Below, one piece after another: positions 44,466-55,771 of a stretch of DNA of 64,000 nt. The stretch comes from Metellina segmentata (lineage: Eukaryota; Arthropoda; Arachnida; Araneae; Tetragnathidae). The stretch spans positions 68,764,998 to 68,828,997 of the forward strand of contig OX375876.1 in the NCBI GenBank assembly GCA_947359465.1. The letters run 5' to 3'. Both the position numbers and the translations under genes were made by a program. Numbering within the stretch: position 1 is the stretch's first letter; each line of letters starts with the position of its first letter. The notes under the pieces are model-generated. The model saw only the letters and a list, made by a program, of their open reading frames with translations, was not told the DNA's origin and made no database searches.

Positions 44466-46503
44466 TATCTTTGGAGCATTCTTTGAATGTATAGTTTTAT
44501 AATCTATTTTCTTTTACTGTTTTATATACAAGTTCAAAAGGAAACAGGACTATTGCGTGAATTTAAACCCATTTAGAGTTTATTAAATGTCAAATGTTAA
44601 CGAATCATTTGTGAAGCTTTCATCGAAACATTTATGATCCTCGTTCTTCATTAATTAATAAACAAATTAAATACAATGCGTAATTTTATGAATTCGAAAT
44701 GTTCATCGTAAACTTTTCTACAAAGATAATACTGGAATGATATCCTCATACACTGAAAGATAATGCCTCAATTTGTTACTTTAAATTCATGTGTGTTTAA
44801 CCCTTTGTACAAAAATCCCGGGAATATTTATAATTATTGTTTATAGCAAAGAATCGTAAAGCTGTTTACTCAGAATTAGAGTGGTAAAGCTCTTTAGTCA
44901 GAATAGGAGTCGTATAAAACTCTTTACTCAGAATTGGAGCTGTAAACTCTTTACACACTCATAAGTAAAGAGTTGTAAAGCTCTTATCTCATACGTAAAT
45001 TGGTAAGGTCTTTGCATCAGAGAAAAACTTTGCCACTCATTACTCGTGTCTTGCGATAGAAATTGTTCAGACTGCTGAAACTGGTGAGATAACAGCTGAG
45101 TTCGATCAAAAAATGCATTACTTTTATGCTTTTGCAACTTATTTTCCACATATCAAAACTGCTGATTCGAAAGAGATTTCGAAAGTAATATTTATCTGTT
45201 TACTTTTCTCCGGGGCAGTTAGAAATTGATATCAATTAAAAACTTCTCATCGAATTAAAAATCAAGCAAAAATTAGCCTCTCGTATCTTCCAACAAATGA
45301 AAGAAAGCATCGGGGGGGGGTCTGCTTTTATTCGCTTAATTGAAGTCTGTTTTTTATTTTAAAAAAGAAAATTTCATCATCTATTTTAACACTTTGCTGT
45401 AATTGAATTGTAGAAAAGTGTTTTCTTTCATTTGAGTTTGCATTTAGTTAAATGAATCCGCGCAGGAAATAATTTTTTTTCCTAGCACGGCGCTTAGGAA
45501 ATTAAAACATTTTTCTTACAGAAGCTGCGGAACAGGATGAGAGTTTTTATTGTTTCGCGTTTTAAGTAAAGCGAAATTACTTTACTTCCCTCGAATTAAC
45601 AACAGACGAATTGTTTCGTTTCAAATGCATCATAAGCAAAAGAAAACAACTTATTCTCCTCGGCAGATTTCCCATTTTTTTTTTCTGAAAGAGGATCGCT
45701 TTTCCTTTTACAAAAACCGAAGCGCGTATTAATTTATTGCGTATTTTCATTACCTGTGGCTAAATTGCAAATGAATCTTCTTTATCTAATTCAAGATAGG
45801 TACGAAAAAAGTGAATGAGTTAAGAAAAGCACCAAACAAAGCTACAACATCTACTAATAATGATATTTTTTAATTGCTTTGACTGGATTAAAAATGCAGT
45901 TCTTGGTTGCAGTTTTTTAAGTCTGCAGTGACGGAACTGTTAAAGCGATAACTTTCAAATTCATGTTTTTACAACTGCAAAACTGTTTTTGAAATACCGT
46001 AACTGCCAGGCATTGAAAAAGATGATGAAATTGCAGTCTTCGTTGTAGATGTAAAAGTCAGAAGAGAATTACCATCGAAGTAAATGAATCATTTTTCAAG
46101 GCGTGAAAGAAACAATTATCTATGGCAATTATGCAAAAATGAATACATAAAGAACGTACGTTTCTGACTAAAAGAGATAGTTATTATCTACGTTTTTACT
46201 TATATCATCTTTATTTAAAACTTTCTTTCATGAAACAAAAGTTTTACTCGTCAACACAAATGCTCGCTCGAAAGAATTTAAAACAATATGTTATTATATT
46301 TTACAAGCACCTATACTTTATCAACAATGGCGACTAGACGACTAGAAATTTATTTTGTGATCTGCTTTATAATTTTTTTCATGAATGTAAGAAATTACTA
46401 AATGACTCTCTTAAATAAATTACTTTGTTTTCAATTAATTTTTTCTTTGTTACTAAAATTGCTATTTTATTTCATGGATTCGATCAATGCATGTAACTTC
46501 TAT

Positions 46504-46505
<2 letters not shown>
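44466..46505. other. 2-kb stretch with one degenerate minisatellite
   Basis: Between about 44846 and 44990, four poor units of ~30 bp built on AAAGCTCTTTACTCAGAATT-like text followed by GGAG. Nothing else recognised; a run of eight G at about 45312. The 73-codon frame at 44928-45149 (-) overlaps the array. Confidence 0.5.

Positions 46506-46539
<34 letters not shown>
46506..46539. repeat. (AT)17 microsatellite
   Basis: Uninterrupted AT dinucleotides directly before the MITE at 46547. Confidence 0.95.
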
Positions 46540-46541
<2 letters not shown>

Positions 46542-46546
46542 TAATT

Positions 46547-47103
46547 CAGGTCTCGAAATACCCGGGTGCACAGGTGCACTGTGCGCATGAAAATACAATT
46601 GTGCACCTAATTTTTTCCCGCTAAGTGCACGCAATGCACCTAACGTTAAAAAAAGGGGGAGGTACGTGTTTTATTTGATTTGATTTTTGAACAAAATATT
46701 AGTATCGACCTCTCTCGCTCTAAAAGAACGTAATTAAAATTTCTAAATACACACTATGCAAAAACAAAATCGCTGGGCCATAACGGGTTTATACAGGAGG
46801 AAGGCTTACTTGTGCCTTGCCACCAGAACTTTCCGATGATCGAAACATTTTCCAGATGTCTCTGTTGAAGCGACTGTCGCGACAGCCGTGCGACGGAGAA
46901 GGGAGAATTTAAGTGTTTAAGTATTATTATTTACCATCTACTACTAATCTAATTTATCAAAACATACCCAACTAATAAAGTAGTTTACATTACATTAATG
47001 CTCTTATATTACTTTTTTTTTTAATATGCTCCTAAAATATAACCTGTGCGCCTAATTTCAAAACTTAGGTGCAGCTGCATTAAAAAGTCTATTTCGAGGC
47101 CTG
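46547..47103 (+). mobile_element. hAT-type MITE, copy 1
   Basis: Starts CAGGTCTCGAAATACCCGGG and ends TCTATTTCGAGGCCTG; terminal repeats CAGG-x-CTCGAAATA. 8-bp flanks TCTTAATT (46539-46546) and TCTTATGT (47104-47111) match at six positions. Inside, GTGCAC and GGTGCAC motifs cluster near both ends (for example GGTGCACAGGTGCACTGTGC), and a central unique part has GAAGCGACTGTCGCGACAGC. Non-coding. A second copy in reverse lies at 55772-56332. Confidence 0.88.
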
Positions 47104-47336
47104 TCTTATGTGGTTCGATAAAGGGCCTCATTTGTATTTCTTATTTGGCAACGACAAGATCAAGAATCACGTTATTTTGTTGACGGGTCAAATCTGGCCG
47201 AAGGAAAGCCATTTTCAACAGTTTTAAACTCAAATAAATGGGATTAGGTAAATTAAAAAAAATATTTTTACCTTTCTGATCATTGCCTGCCTTGACGAAA
47301 TAACTTGTCATGAGCAAAACTAACCAGACCTTGATG

Positions 47337-47352
47337 GACGAGATATCTCGTC
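47337..47352. repeat. 16-bp perfect palindrome GACGAGATATCTCGTC
   Basis: Self-complementary; surrounded by weaker versions (TTGACGAAATAACTTGTCAT, GATCTCGTTGTCATC). The same word recurs at 49239-49254 and, degraded, at 55380-55400. Confidence 0.95.
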
Positions 47353-47650
47353 ATTAGAAGAAAACTGGCCAAATATTGATCTCGTTGTCATCATAAAAAT
47401 TGACAACATATTGATGTTCTCGACATCAATATACTGGCATCATTAGCGGAATTGGTAAGATATTGACGATTGATATATTTCGTCGAAACCACTTAGAGAG
47501 TTAAACTGTGTTGAGTCGAATATTACTTTCATGGCGAACAGATGTATATTCAGTTAGAAAATGAATTTGGAAAACAGCTATCTAAGAGAAATATTGAAAT
47601 AGACATCAGAGCAAAGTTAATCTAGAAAACCTCGAAATCGTAAATACGTG

Positions 47651-47913
47651 AATGATATCGCACCCCGGTAAGAAAAGTGACACAAGTCAAAAAATAAAAT
47701 ATGTCATTCACAAAAATGTATGAGGTGCCACAGCGTGTTATATTACTATTATATAGAATATAATAGAAGTTACCACCATAAATACGTACCTAAAATTTAA
47801 AAAAGAAGCTTATACTATTGCAATATAAGTTTTATAGTAACCTTTAAGTTGATGTTTCACAAATTCTGCTATTTTCAGTTGTGTCACTTTTCTTGCTGGG
47901 GTACGATATGATT
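47651..47913. mobile_element. 263-bp MITE with ~33-bp inverted ends
   Basis: The left end AATGATATCGCACCCCGGTA then AGAAAAGTGACACAA; the right end complemented reads AATCATATCGTACCCCAGCA then AGAAAAGTGACACAA. The interior is AT-rich and non-coding. Superfamily undetermined because no target duplication is clear. Confidence 0.75.
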
Positions 47914-48164
47914 ATTTCTACACTTTTTGAAAGGGTTTTTTTAACTGATACTTCGTATTACTTAGCAATCTCCGGGGGTTTTGAGCTGGAGGTGGAGTTC
48001 ATTAGCTTATGTCCATTAATCCGTGTTGCATGAACAACTATCAAGCTCGCGTATTAGTCATTTTTAAATTTTTCTTCGCAGCCAACGGGAGTATTTAATT
48101 GGTAGTTGGTAATTTTTAATTAACGTCGTTACTTGAGCAATACAACGAGCTATTTATGACGGTC

Positions 48165-48331
48165 CGGGATCAACTCCCCAAGGGAAAGATTTGAGAACAT
48201 CACCACGTAATTTTCAACCACGGTCAGATGACGAGGTCACATCTGAACAGGAATCCCAACCCTCCAAAAACTTCCACACTACTCCAACGTGAAGACATTT
48301 GAGGTCATAACAGATTTAATGTGCATCAGCC
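48165..48331 (-). mobile_element. SINE body, minus strand
   Basis: On the minus strand: GATGCACATTAAATCTGTTA, TGACCTCAAATGTCTTCACG, GTGTGGAAGTTTTTGGAGGG, CCTCGTCATCTGACCGTGGT and TGAAAATTACGTGG, to ATCCCGGACCGTC. Same family as 12718 and 16199. Confidence 0.75.
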
Positions 48332-48613
48332 CCACTAAAAAAAAAAGATCGGGGCACAGAGTAGTGGGATGAAAACAAGAAACGGAACTAAGAAAACTAA
48401 TCTAGGGACACGACTCTAGTGTTTACTAAAGACTGAAAACTCTTAGAGAAAACAAAAGATTACTAGAGTTTCTCGGACACGACAGATTTAAAGTGCACAA
48501 GCCGGCTCTACACCATACGCTTGCAAACATCCATGCACTGCTCGGATTCGAACCAGGAACCCTTCGATCTAGAGGCTAACACATTAACCACCAGACCGGT
48601 TGGTCGGCGGGGA
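48332..48613 (-). mobile_element. tRNA-derived SINE with well-kept box A and box B
   Basis: On the minus strand a tRNA-like head CCGGTCTGGTGGTTAATGTG (box A-like), then GGTTCGAATCC, a perfect box B (48544-48554), the shared GTGCACTTTAAATCTGTCGT block, a family-specific body and a poly-A tail (the T run read at 48341-48350). The head differs from the 12718 family while the GTGCAC-TTAAAT block is shared, so two SINE subfamilies appear to share a body module. Not a functional tRNA: the cloverleaf cannot be completed. Confidence 0.75.
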
Positions 48614-50969
48614 GTATTTAAAAGAAACGTAAAAGTATATTACAATTAAAGACAAAACTTTCAAAAATTCTGAAGCATTAATATTTTAATCGTATTGACT
48701 GACCTTCCAATGAAATAGACGGAGCATGTTGATGGAGTCGTTGACGTAATATTTCAAAAGGGTAAGTCAAGTGGGCTTACGAATTAAAAAGTCGATGCTT
48801 TATGCCCACTTTAGACATTTCTAGAACGACGTATGAAATATGTGTCATGTCAATGTCAGTATACAAGTGCGATTTGCCTACGTGGTATGTAATATTAAAT
48901 AGAAAAAATTTGGAAAGAAAGTTGGTCCATTTTTATATTTTATTTGATACAATAAAAATGTAAGACCAATATAGAACTTTTTTTCAATTGAGATATGCGT
49001 TGTTGATATTACCAACTACTGTTAAATGGAGAACCAAAATAAGGTGAAAACCCTTTGATCCAATCGCTTTTTGTGAAATTAATATATATCCGGGTGTTTA
49101 ATCCTCCAATTGGTTTCGGCGAAATATCTCGTTCATAAAGGTATGACCAATTTTCCATCTGACGAGTTACCTCGTTATCAAGACATTGAAAACTTTTCGA
49201 TGATGACGAAATCAAGATAGGATCAGATTTCTTCTAGTGACGAGATATCTCGTCCATCAGGATCTAGTCAGTCTCCTAATGGCGAGAGACCCAATCCGTA
49301 TGTTTTAAAAATGAAATCTTATATTCCTCTGGCAACTTTTATCAGAAAGCTCGTTCACTTTTCTAACTTAAAAACTGATGCAAATAAATGTAAACTTGTA
49401 ACATATAAATAAATGTTTGAATATTTTATACGTGCTTTGAAACCCGAGAGAACTGGAATTAATGCAACCTTGTAACAGATTGTATAAATAAAAACGCTTA
49501 CGGTGGTCACTATTGTTCGACGTCAGCTTCCAAAACAAATACATACGCTGAAGCATCGACATGAAAGCCCATAGGATTAATGAATAAGCCGGCTTTATTC
49601 CATCGACGTGTGTATAAGGCAGTCACGGTCGTCTGTATCATGAATAGAAAATCCAATCAAATGCTGTCTCCCACAATCAATTTCTATTCAAAAACAGATC
49701 ACACCATGGAAACAAGTTACTTTGACAGACACATTTGATTTTGATTTCCCTAAAGTGCTCGGTTTCATGTGAAACAAGAATGCCGTGCTTTCAGTTTCTG
49801 ACGGATAGAGGCCTGAGGGGAACAGAAGCCGAAAGGAATTGCATGATATTGCTAATGGAAATGCCATGCCGTTTATTAAGATGACAAACTTTAGTTGTAA
49901 AAAAAAAGTAAAACTAATAAATAAAGAGTTAAAATAATATCTTATAATTATTTCATTTTTGTTATTTTCTCTGTAATTATTAAACAATTATTAAAAGTTC
50001 ATGATTTTTTTATTATTTCAAGCACTCATTCCACTGTTACTTGCCTCCAAATGTAAAAAATGGGTTATTAAATTCGCTTCTTTAAAAATAGGTATTTACA
50101 AAAAATCTCTACATTTGATGTCAATATGTTACAAGATATTTTTTAAATCATTTTTCATCGCCATTTCAGGATAAAGACAACTTTCCAAAGGGCACTTTCA
50201 ATCCAATAAGAGATAGACAGAAGTTCGAGTCACTGAAACCTTTCCCCTTGAGCAATTAACTATCACAGTTCAAGCTGAAGATCATTAGATTATCATCTGT
50301 AACCCCTAGTATGCAAATAGAGAAATCAAAAAATGTAATCTTCCAAAGCTGTATCCAGGGAGTAATTGAATATAAAATGCGCAGTATAAAAGTCTAAGAA
50401 TTTGTGATATAAATAAACACGATTTCGGATTTAGGTTGTTTCGAAATGAGAAAGCCATTGAAACAGTGAGGCGATTTGCAATGCTCTGGTTTACAATCAA
50501 TACATCCCTAGAGGGTAATTAGATAATAGGTGGGTAAGCAATAAATTGTGTTAAACACTGCTACTGTAGCTTAAAGGCGTTTGGCTCTTACAATGCTTTA
50601 AATACAAAAGCTTTTAATGCAGAAATACGCGTTTGTATTTGTATGAATTTTCATAAGAAAGGCTTTGCATTATGTGGAAATTAAGATTAACAAGGAGGCT
50701 TGTATTGGGAGACTAAGCTAAATCGTGACCATAAAACTTTAAAAATGCATGCTGTTAAATACTGCTTTGGAATGTAATAAATGTGTTCTTCAAGTTGTAA
50801 TTAATGTCTAAATGTAGAGAATTCTAACTAGAAATGAAAAATTCTAAGCGTTTTCCGTGTTTGTTTTGAAGAAGTCACATAATTGCTTGGCATTAATTAT
50901 TATAATTTTTTTAATGATACCCTCTTGAAAGAAAGTGTCACGGCCGTTATGACATAAGGCCTCTATCTT
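48614..50969. other. 2.3-kb stretch, palindromic words only
   Basis: 49120-49290 contains repeated CGAGATATCTCGT-type words (GGCGAAATATCTCGTTCATA, ATCTGACGAGTTACCTCGTT). The perfect palindrome is at 49239-49254. Open frames at 49688-49987 and 50306-50500 (-) show no domains. Confidence 0.5.
49239..49254. repeat. second copy of palindrome GACGAGATATCTCGTC
   Basis: Identical to 47337-47352 and followed, as elsewhere, by CATCAGGATCTAGTCAGT-like text, which recurs at about 55490-55510. Confidence 0.95.
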
Positions 50970-50974
50970 TTCTG

Positions 50975-51060
50975 GAGGGGGCATTCGTGGCTCAGAGTGT
51001 ATGACCACTACACTAGTAACCTGAGAGTTGTAGTTGATGAAAAACTGATTTCTGCCATGT
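50975..51060 (+). mobile_element. possible degenerate tRNA-derived SINE head
   Basis: GGGGGCATTCGTGGCTCAGA then GTGTATGACC resembles a tRNA acceptor arm plus box A (TGGCTCAGAGTG). The expected box B position (GAGAGTTGTAGTTGATG) is poor. Weak. Confidence 0.3.
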
Positions 51061-51301
51061 GCTATTCCTCCCTGGGTGTATTTCTCTCTTCGATCAGTAA
51101 AACTTTCATTGTGCGTGTATCTCTATTACTAGATATTGTAGAATATCTTGTGTGTGTGGGGGGGGGAATGATCAAATATGACACTAAAGCTATAAAACTC
51201 AACCAACTTTTTTGAAGATGTGTTTCTAATTAGAAGTATGGGTTTGCCAGTTACCACAGACAAGAGAAATTCCTTATCGATTATAGCTATATATATATAT
51301 A

Positions 51302-51875
51302 CACTGACGAGTCAAAACATTATGACCATCCCCGCATTTTTCAATGAACTCGTCTGGATGTCGAAGAGGGCACGTGATTAAGTGAGAATGGTATTTGACT
51401 GCTGCTGGAGAAGATAAGTAATCATTCTTGCACTTACTTTAGCGAGTGATGGGAAAGGCTGCTGATCTAAGCGAATTTGATCGAGGGCAGATCGTAATGG
51501 CCCGAAGACTCGGAACGAGTATCACCGAAACTGCACGACTAGTAGTTTGTTCACGATCTGCCGTTGTTCGTATTCATGCAAAATGGATAAATGACGATGA
51601 CACCAGCAGTAGACGTCAAGATGTCACCAGCAGTAGTCGTCCAAGCGTCATCAAAGAAAGAGGAAATCGGAGACTGTCCCACTTGGTAAAGCAAAACCGT
51701 CGCGAGACAATGGATCAGCTGACAACCCAATACAATGCAGGTTCAAGCGCAAGTGTTTCGGTCATGTACCAAGAACTTGTGGCATCTATGCCCAGGCGAG
51801 TTGCAGCTGTTTTGCAGACCAAAGGAGGTGCAACGCGTTATTGAGTAGGTGGTCATAATGTTTTGGCTTTCAGTG
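51302..51875 (+). mobile_element. 574-bp Tc1-like deletion derivative
   Basis: Ends CACTGACGAGTCAAAACATT then ATGACCA; the right end is its near complement (TGGTCATAATGTTTTGGCTT then TCAGTG). TA flanks at 51300-51301 and 51876-51877. It is internally deleted but keeps one open frame (next entry). Confidence 0.93.
51446..51844 (+). CDS. 132-aa Tc1-derived protein: DNA-binding domain without catalytic domain
   Basis: Starts [20 protein letters not shown] at 51446; the second Met could equally be used. Residues ~8-60 form the paired-like HTH of Tc1 transposases ([26 protein letters not shown]). Residues ~60-100 resemble the second HTH entry ([34 protein letters not shown]). From about residue 101 the frame jumps to the extreme C-terminus of the enzyme ([20 protein letters not shown]), followed by GATRY and a stop. 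The whole DDE catalytic core is gone, but the junction is in frame and no stop interrupts. Normal Tc1 transposases are about 340 aa. Product inferred to bind the ends without cutting. Chance preservation is possible in a young element. Confidence 0.8.
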   Translation: MMGKAADLSEFDRGQIVMARRLGTSITETARLVVCSRSAVVRIHAKWINDDDTSSRRQDVTSSSRPSVIKERGNRRLSHLVKQNRRETMDQLTTQYNAGSSASVSVMYQELVASMPRRVAAVLQTKGGATRY

Positions 51876-51955
51876 TATAGCTATAGCTATATATACTATC
51901 TACCAATAAGTATTTGGATACCCATGCAAATGACGATAGCTGCGGTCCTGATATA

Positions 51956-53284
51956 CAAAGGGCGTTCTGTAAAAACTGAGAGTAAAGTCATAAAAAATCA
52001 AGAAATATATTTACAGAAAAAAAATACATCATTCTTCTTTAAAATAGCTTCCCTCAGATTATATGCAACGGTCTCATCGTTCAACCCACTTTTCAAACCA
52101 AGTAGAGAAGCCTTTTTTGGAAGGTGCTTCAAAGAACCCTACACTGCTGAAATAACTTCATAATCTGTATTAAATTTTCTACCTTTGAGCTTCTCCTTCA
52201 ACGTCGGAAACAGCCAGAAATCGCATGTTGCAAGATCTGGACTGTAAGGGGGATGTGGCATGATTTTAATATTGCATTTACTAAGATATTACTGAACAGA
52301 AGTAGCGACATGAGGGCGAGCATTATCGTGATGTAAAATCCAATTCCCTTCCAGTTCATGTCGCTTTCTCGATATGTGTAGTCGCAAAATTTTCAAAACT
52401 GAAATATAATATTCACTACTTACAGTAGTTTTTGGAGGCACAACATGCTGATAGATTACACCTTTATGATCAAAGAAAATAATCATCATGACCTTTCCAG
52501 CAGATTTGGTTTGTCGGATTTTTTTCGGAGGCGGAGAATCAGTGTGTTTCCATACACTTGTGGCGGACTTGGTAAGGGGATCAAAATGATGCACCCAAGT
52601 TTCATCACCTGTTATTACAGTCTTTAGGAAATTCGGATCATTTGGAAGCATCTGTTTCTACTCACAACATTAGTGAATTCTTGTTTGCATTTGCTCTTTA
52701 GTAAGGTGATGAGGGACCCATTTGGAACAAACATGACGAAGCTGTAAATTTTTGCTTAAAATGAGAAATATCGAGGTTTTGGAAATGTTAGTTGATGCCG
52801 CTATCTCCTCACATGTCATTCGCCGATTTTCTTGTAAGATTGCCCACCACAGTGTTAACATTTCGATCATTCACAACAATTTCTGGTCGGCCAGGCTTAG
52901 GAGCTAGTTCTGCAGACTAGCGTCCTTTTTTGAAATCACCATGCCATCTAAAAATCGTAGACTCACCAAAACATTTGTCTTTGTAAGCTTCTTTCATTAA
53001 CTTAACTGTTTCTGGAGCTGTTTTGCCCAAACTATAGCAGAATTTATGGCAGAACGCATTTCGTTTTTTAACTTTTAATCACTCACCTCCATTTCTGTAG
53101 GGCAAATAAAAACAGTTCTTTAAACAAGCACGAAACTAGGAAAATAAAATCGTCTGCTTCGTTTATAATATTTATAAGTATACAGTTAACAGTTTGAAAA
53201 AATCGCCTGCACTTTTATTTTTTAGTTTCGCGGTGTTGCCACTAAGTAAAAAATCCACTCTCAGTTTTTATGGAATGCCCTTTG
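51956..53284 (-). mobile_element. second mariner transposon, full length, inactive
   Basis: Ends CAAAGGGCGTTCTGTAAAAA then CTGAGAGT; the right end complemented reads CAAAGGGCATTCCATAAAAA then CTGAGAGT. The left flank is TA (51954-51955), the right flank TG (53285-53286), a decayed TA. 1329 bp. Transposase on the minus strand. Confidence 0.92.
52100..53092 (-). pseudogene. mariner transposase (second copy), broken
   Basis: From about 53092 the N-terminus is fragmented (MRSAINSAIVWAKQ-like). HTH-like text follows from 52870: ENRRMTCEEIAASTNISKTS. Then VCSKWVPHHLTKEQMQTRI, a short gap with stops, MLPNDPNFLKTVITGDETWV (first catalytic Asp in GDETW), PKKIRQTKSAGKVMMIIFFD, EGNWILHHDNARPHVATSVQ (second Asp in HHDNARPH), stop at 52289, and MPHPPYSPDLATCDFWLFPT (third Asp). 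Close to a standard DD34D mariner of ~345 aa, with at least three stops. More recent than the copy at 16951 judging by longer intact frames. Confidence 0.92.
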
Positions 53285-53369
53285 TGCATCACGCCCTTCA
53301 TCGTTAAATATCGTGTAGGAAACAATAAGTCTTTGATCACAAAGTCCAACCGCGCTGCTCGTTTATTGT

Positions 53370-53930
53370 TGTGCAAAGCATGTCGAAAGTGGACTGTAGA
53401 TCAGTGGAAACGGGTTCTCTAGATCGATCTACCAATAGGATTCTCCCTCTGCCGTTCGGATGGAAAGGTCTGTGTCTCGTGTATGCCTGGAGAACGCCTC
53501 CTACCAGAGTGCATTGTGCCCACATTAAAGTTCGGTGGAGGTGGATTTATGGTCTAAGGGTGTTTATCCTGGTATGGACTGGGACCATTGGTCCAAATTC
53601 CTGGTAAGCTCATCGCCGATGCCTACTGCACTATTTTGAATGACAGTGTGTTTACTACGTTGTGACAGTTTTATGGATTGGACACATGTTACTTCCAGGA
53701 AGACAACGCCAGATGTCATGTTGTAAGGTCCACCATGGATTGGTATGGTGACAATGGGGTTAACCGCATGGGCTGTCCTGGCCAGAGCCCAGACCTGGAC
53801 CCTATCGAGAATCTCTGAGACAAGTTGGATCGCCGAATTAAGAGGTGCAATAACCGTCCAAAACTTACATGTCTTCTCCAAGCCGAGTGGATGAAAATAC
53901 AATTAGCCGTCATACAAGAACTTATCAGAG
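53370..53930 (+). pseudogene. Tc1-like transposase fragment
   Basis: Plus strand: VRVWRLPGERLLPECIVPTL-type sequence from about 53460, KFGGGGFMV then a stop and GCLSWYGLGPLV, ADAYCTILNDSVFTTL, YFQEDNARCHVVRSTMDWYG (second catalytic Asp), GCPGQSPDLDPIENL (third acidic residue), stop, DKLDRRIKRCNNRPKL, LLQAEWMKIQLAVIQELI. Four or more stops. It starts close to the mariner right end, so its 5' part is missing. Confidence 0.85.
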
Positions 53931-54115
53931 TCCCGACCTATACCTAATACAATATTTGTGGGACGAGTTAGAGCAACGCTTACGGACCAGGGAACCACTT
54001 CCTAAATCTACAGCTGAGCTGGCGACATTCTTGCAGCAGGAATGGACATAAATACCCCCATAGCTGTGTATCTAAACTTTGTTGAAAGTATGCCCAGAAG
54101 GGTTGCTAGTGTATA
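53925..54115 (+). pseudogene. Tc1-like transposase tail of a different family
   Basis: SPDLYLIQYLWDELEQRLRT, REPLPKSTAELATFLQQEWT, stop, then a frameshifted VESMPRRVASV-type ending. It overlaps the end of the previous fragment, so two Tc1 tails are fused here. Confidence 0.82.
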
Positions 54116-54118
54116 CAT

Positions 54119-54670
54119 TACCCTACAATAATAAACCGGACAGATGTGATGATGTGAGGGGGAAAATACATGTTTTAATAGGGAGGGGGGTCCTCCACCT
54201 GCTGCAACTACACTAGCAACCCTTCTGGGCATACTTTCAACAAGGTTTTGAAACACAGCTATCGGTATTTGTGTCCATTCCTGTTGCAATAATGTCGCCA
54301 GCTTAGCTGTTGATTTCAGACGTGGCTCCCTGGTCCGAAAGCGTCGCTCTAACGCGTCCCACAGATGTCTTATGAGGTTTAGAACGAAACTCTGAGCAGG
54401 CCAGGGAAGACGTTTTACACCCATATCTAGCTACCACTGCTTGACAGAGGCTGCAACATGACATGGAGCGTTGACTTCCTGGAAGTAACATTCGTCCATT
54501 TCATAAAATTGCCAGAGCGTAGGAAGAACCTGATTGTCCAAAATGTTCATATAGGCGTCGGCGTTAAATTTACCAGGAACAACATGAAAAGGTCCCAGGA
54601 CATACCACAAAAAACACCCCCAAACAAGTAGTCGGATTTTATGCAAATCCGCTGGCGTCCGGTCCATTAT
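54119..54670 (-). pseudogene. Tc1-like transposase C-terminal half, minus strand
   Basis: The minus strand from 54667: RLLVWGCFLWYVLGPFHVVP, FNADAYMNILDNQVLPTLWQ, YFQEVNAPCHVAASVKQW (EVNA instead of QDNA, so the second Asp is lost), stop, KRLPWPAQSFVLNLIRHLWD (in place of SPDLNPI), ALERRFRTREPRLKSTAKLA, QQEWTQIPIAVFQNLVESMP, RRVASVVAAGGGP. Its last ~170 bp is the inverted counterpart of 53925-54115. Confidence 0.88.
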
Positions 54671-55771
54671 TGTAGGGTTGTATATAAACCATATGAGAGC
54701 ATTTGGACATCAAAAGTAAAATATTCGCAGTCTGACATTTCGCACACACTGAAAACCCCTCTCATAGATAACAAAAATAATTTATTTTATGTTTGTAAAT
54801 AAGCATAAATTATATAGATGGCAAGAGAGAAAAAAATTTTAGATTTTTGATTTTGGTTAACCGAAAAAACATGTAATCCCTTCTACAAAAACGCAGCTCG
54901 AGATTTTTTGACATTTTTCTAGTTTCAAACTGTTTTCTGCTCATCAGTTTTTTCTTGGTTTCTTAATATTTTTTTTTGGATAATTCTTACTATCTGTAAT
55001 TTGTGTATGTTTAAGTGCACACGAGAAATTTATCGTGCTTCCTAATTTTGAAGTTTTGTTTTAAAATGCTGCTAAATGCTATTTTGTGTATTTTGGTACA
55101 AATTTTATTTCAGTTTTACGATTGTGTGGTGCACTTGCTAAATGGAGTTAGTTTTATTTATACGCATGCAAACCATTATGCAAATTAAAATAACGAGAGA
55201 ATAAATTAAATTAATACACGTAAAACCTATCAATTTTTGATAATTTTGAAAATTTTTGGCCAAGCATTTTAAAAAACCATGGACAAAATTTTATAACAAT
55301 CGGCTAATAGCTTTACAAGGTTTTTTTTCCAAGAACAAGAAGTTTAAGTCCATATTCCCGTTAACTCTCCAAGTGCTTTCGACTAGACATCTCGTCCATC
55401 AAGATATCTCGTCATCAAAACAGTGCTGTGTTTTATGATAACGAGATCAAGATCTGATCAATTTTTTTCTTATGACGAAATTGTTTCGTCCATCAAGATC
55501 TAGTCAGTTTTGCTAGACAAGATACTTAGCAAGGCAACCATCAGGAGAATTCAACAGAGATTGTGAGACTACCAATGACAGATATAAGTAAATTCGTATA
55601 GATTGCAGAGTTCCACTAAGGCATTCGCAAAACGAGTTCTCTTTTATTGATAATTACAAACGCAAACTGTATACAACAAATTACAAAATAATTTTATTTA
55701 GGTTTTTAATATAGTAGCATGCTACAATGAGACTTGTTCTTTAAATCTAAATGTACTTTGTTTATGTATAG
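54671..55771. other. AT-rich stretch with degenerate GACGAGATATCTCGTC words
   Basis: 55380-55510 has CTAGACATCTCGTCCATCAA, GATATCTCGTCATC, GATAACGAGATCAAGATC and CGTCCATCAAGATCTAGTCA, matching the 47.3-kb and 49.2-kb clusters. No gene. Confidence 0.55.

Noticed and set aside
48544..48600. tRNA gene
   Set aside because: Box A and B are present, but the acceptor and anticodon stems do not close; it is a SINE head.
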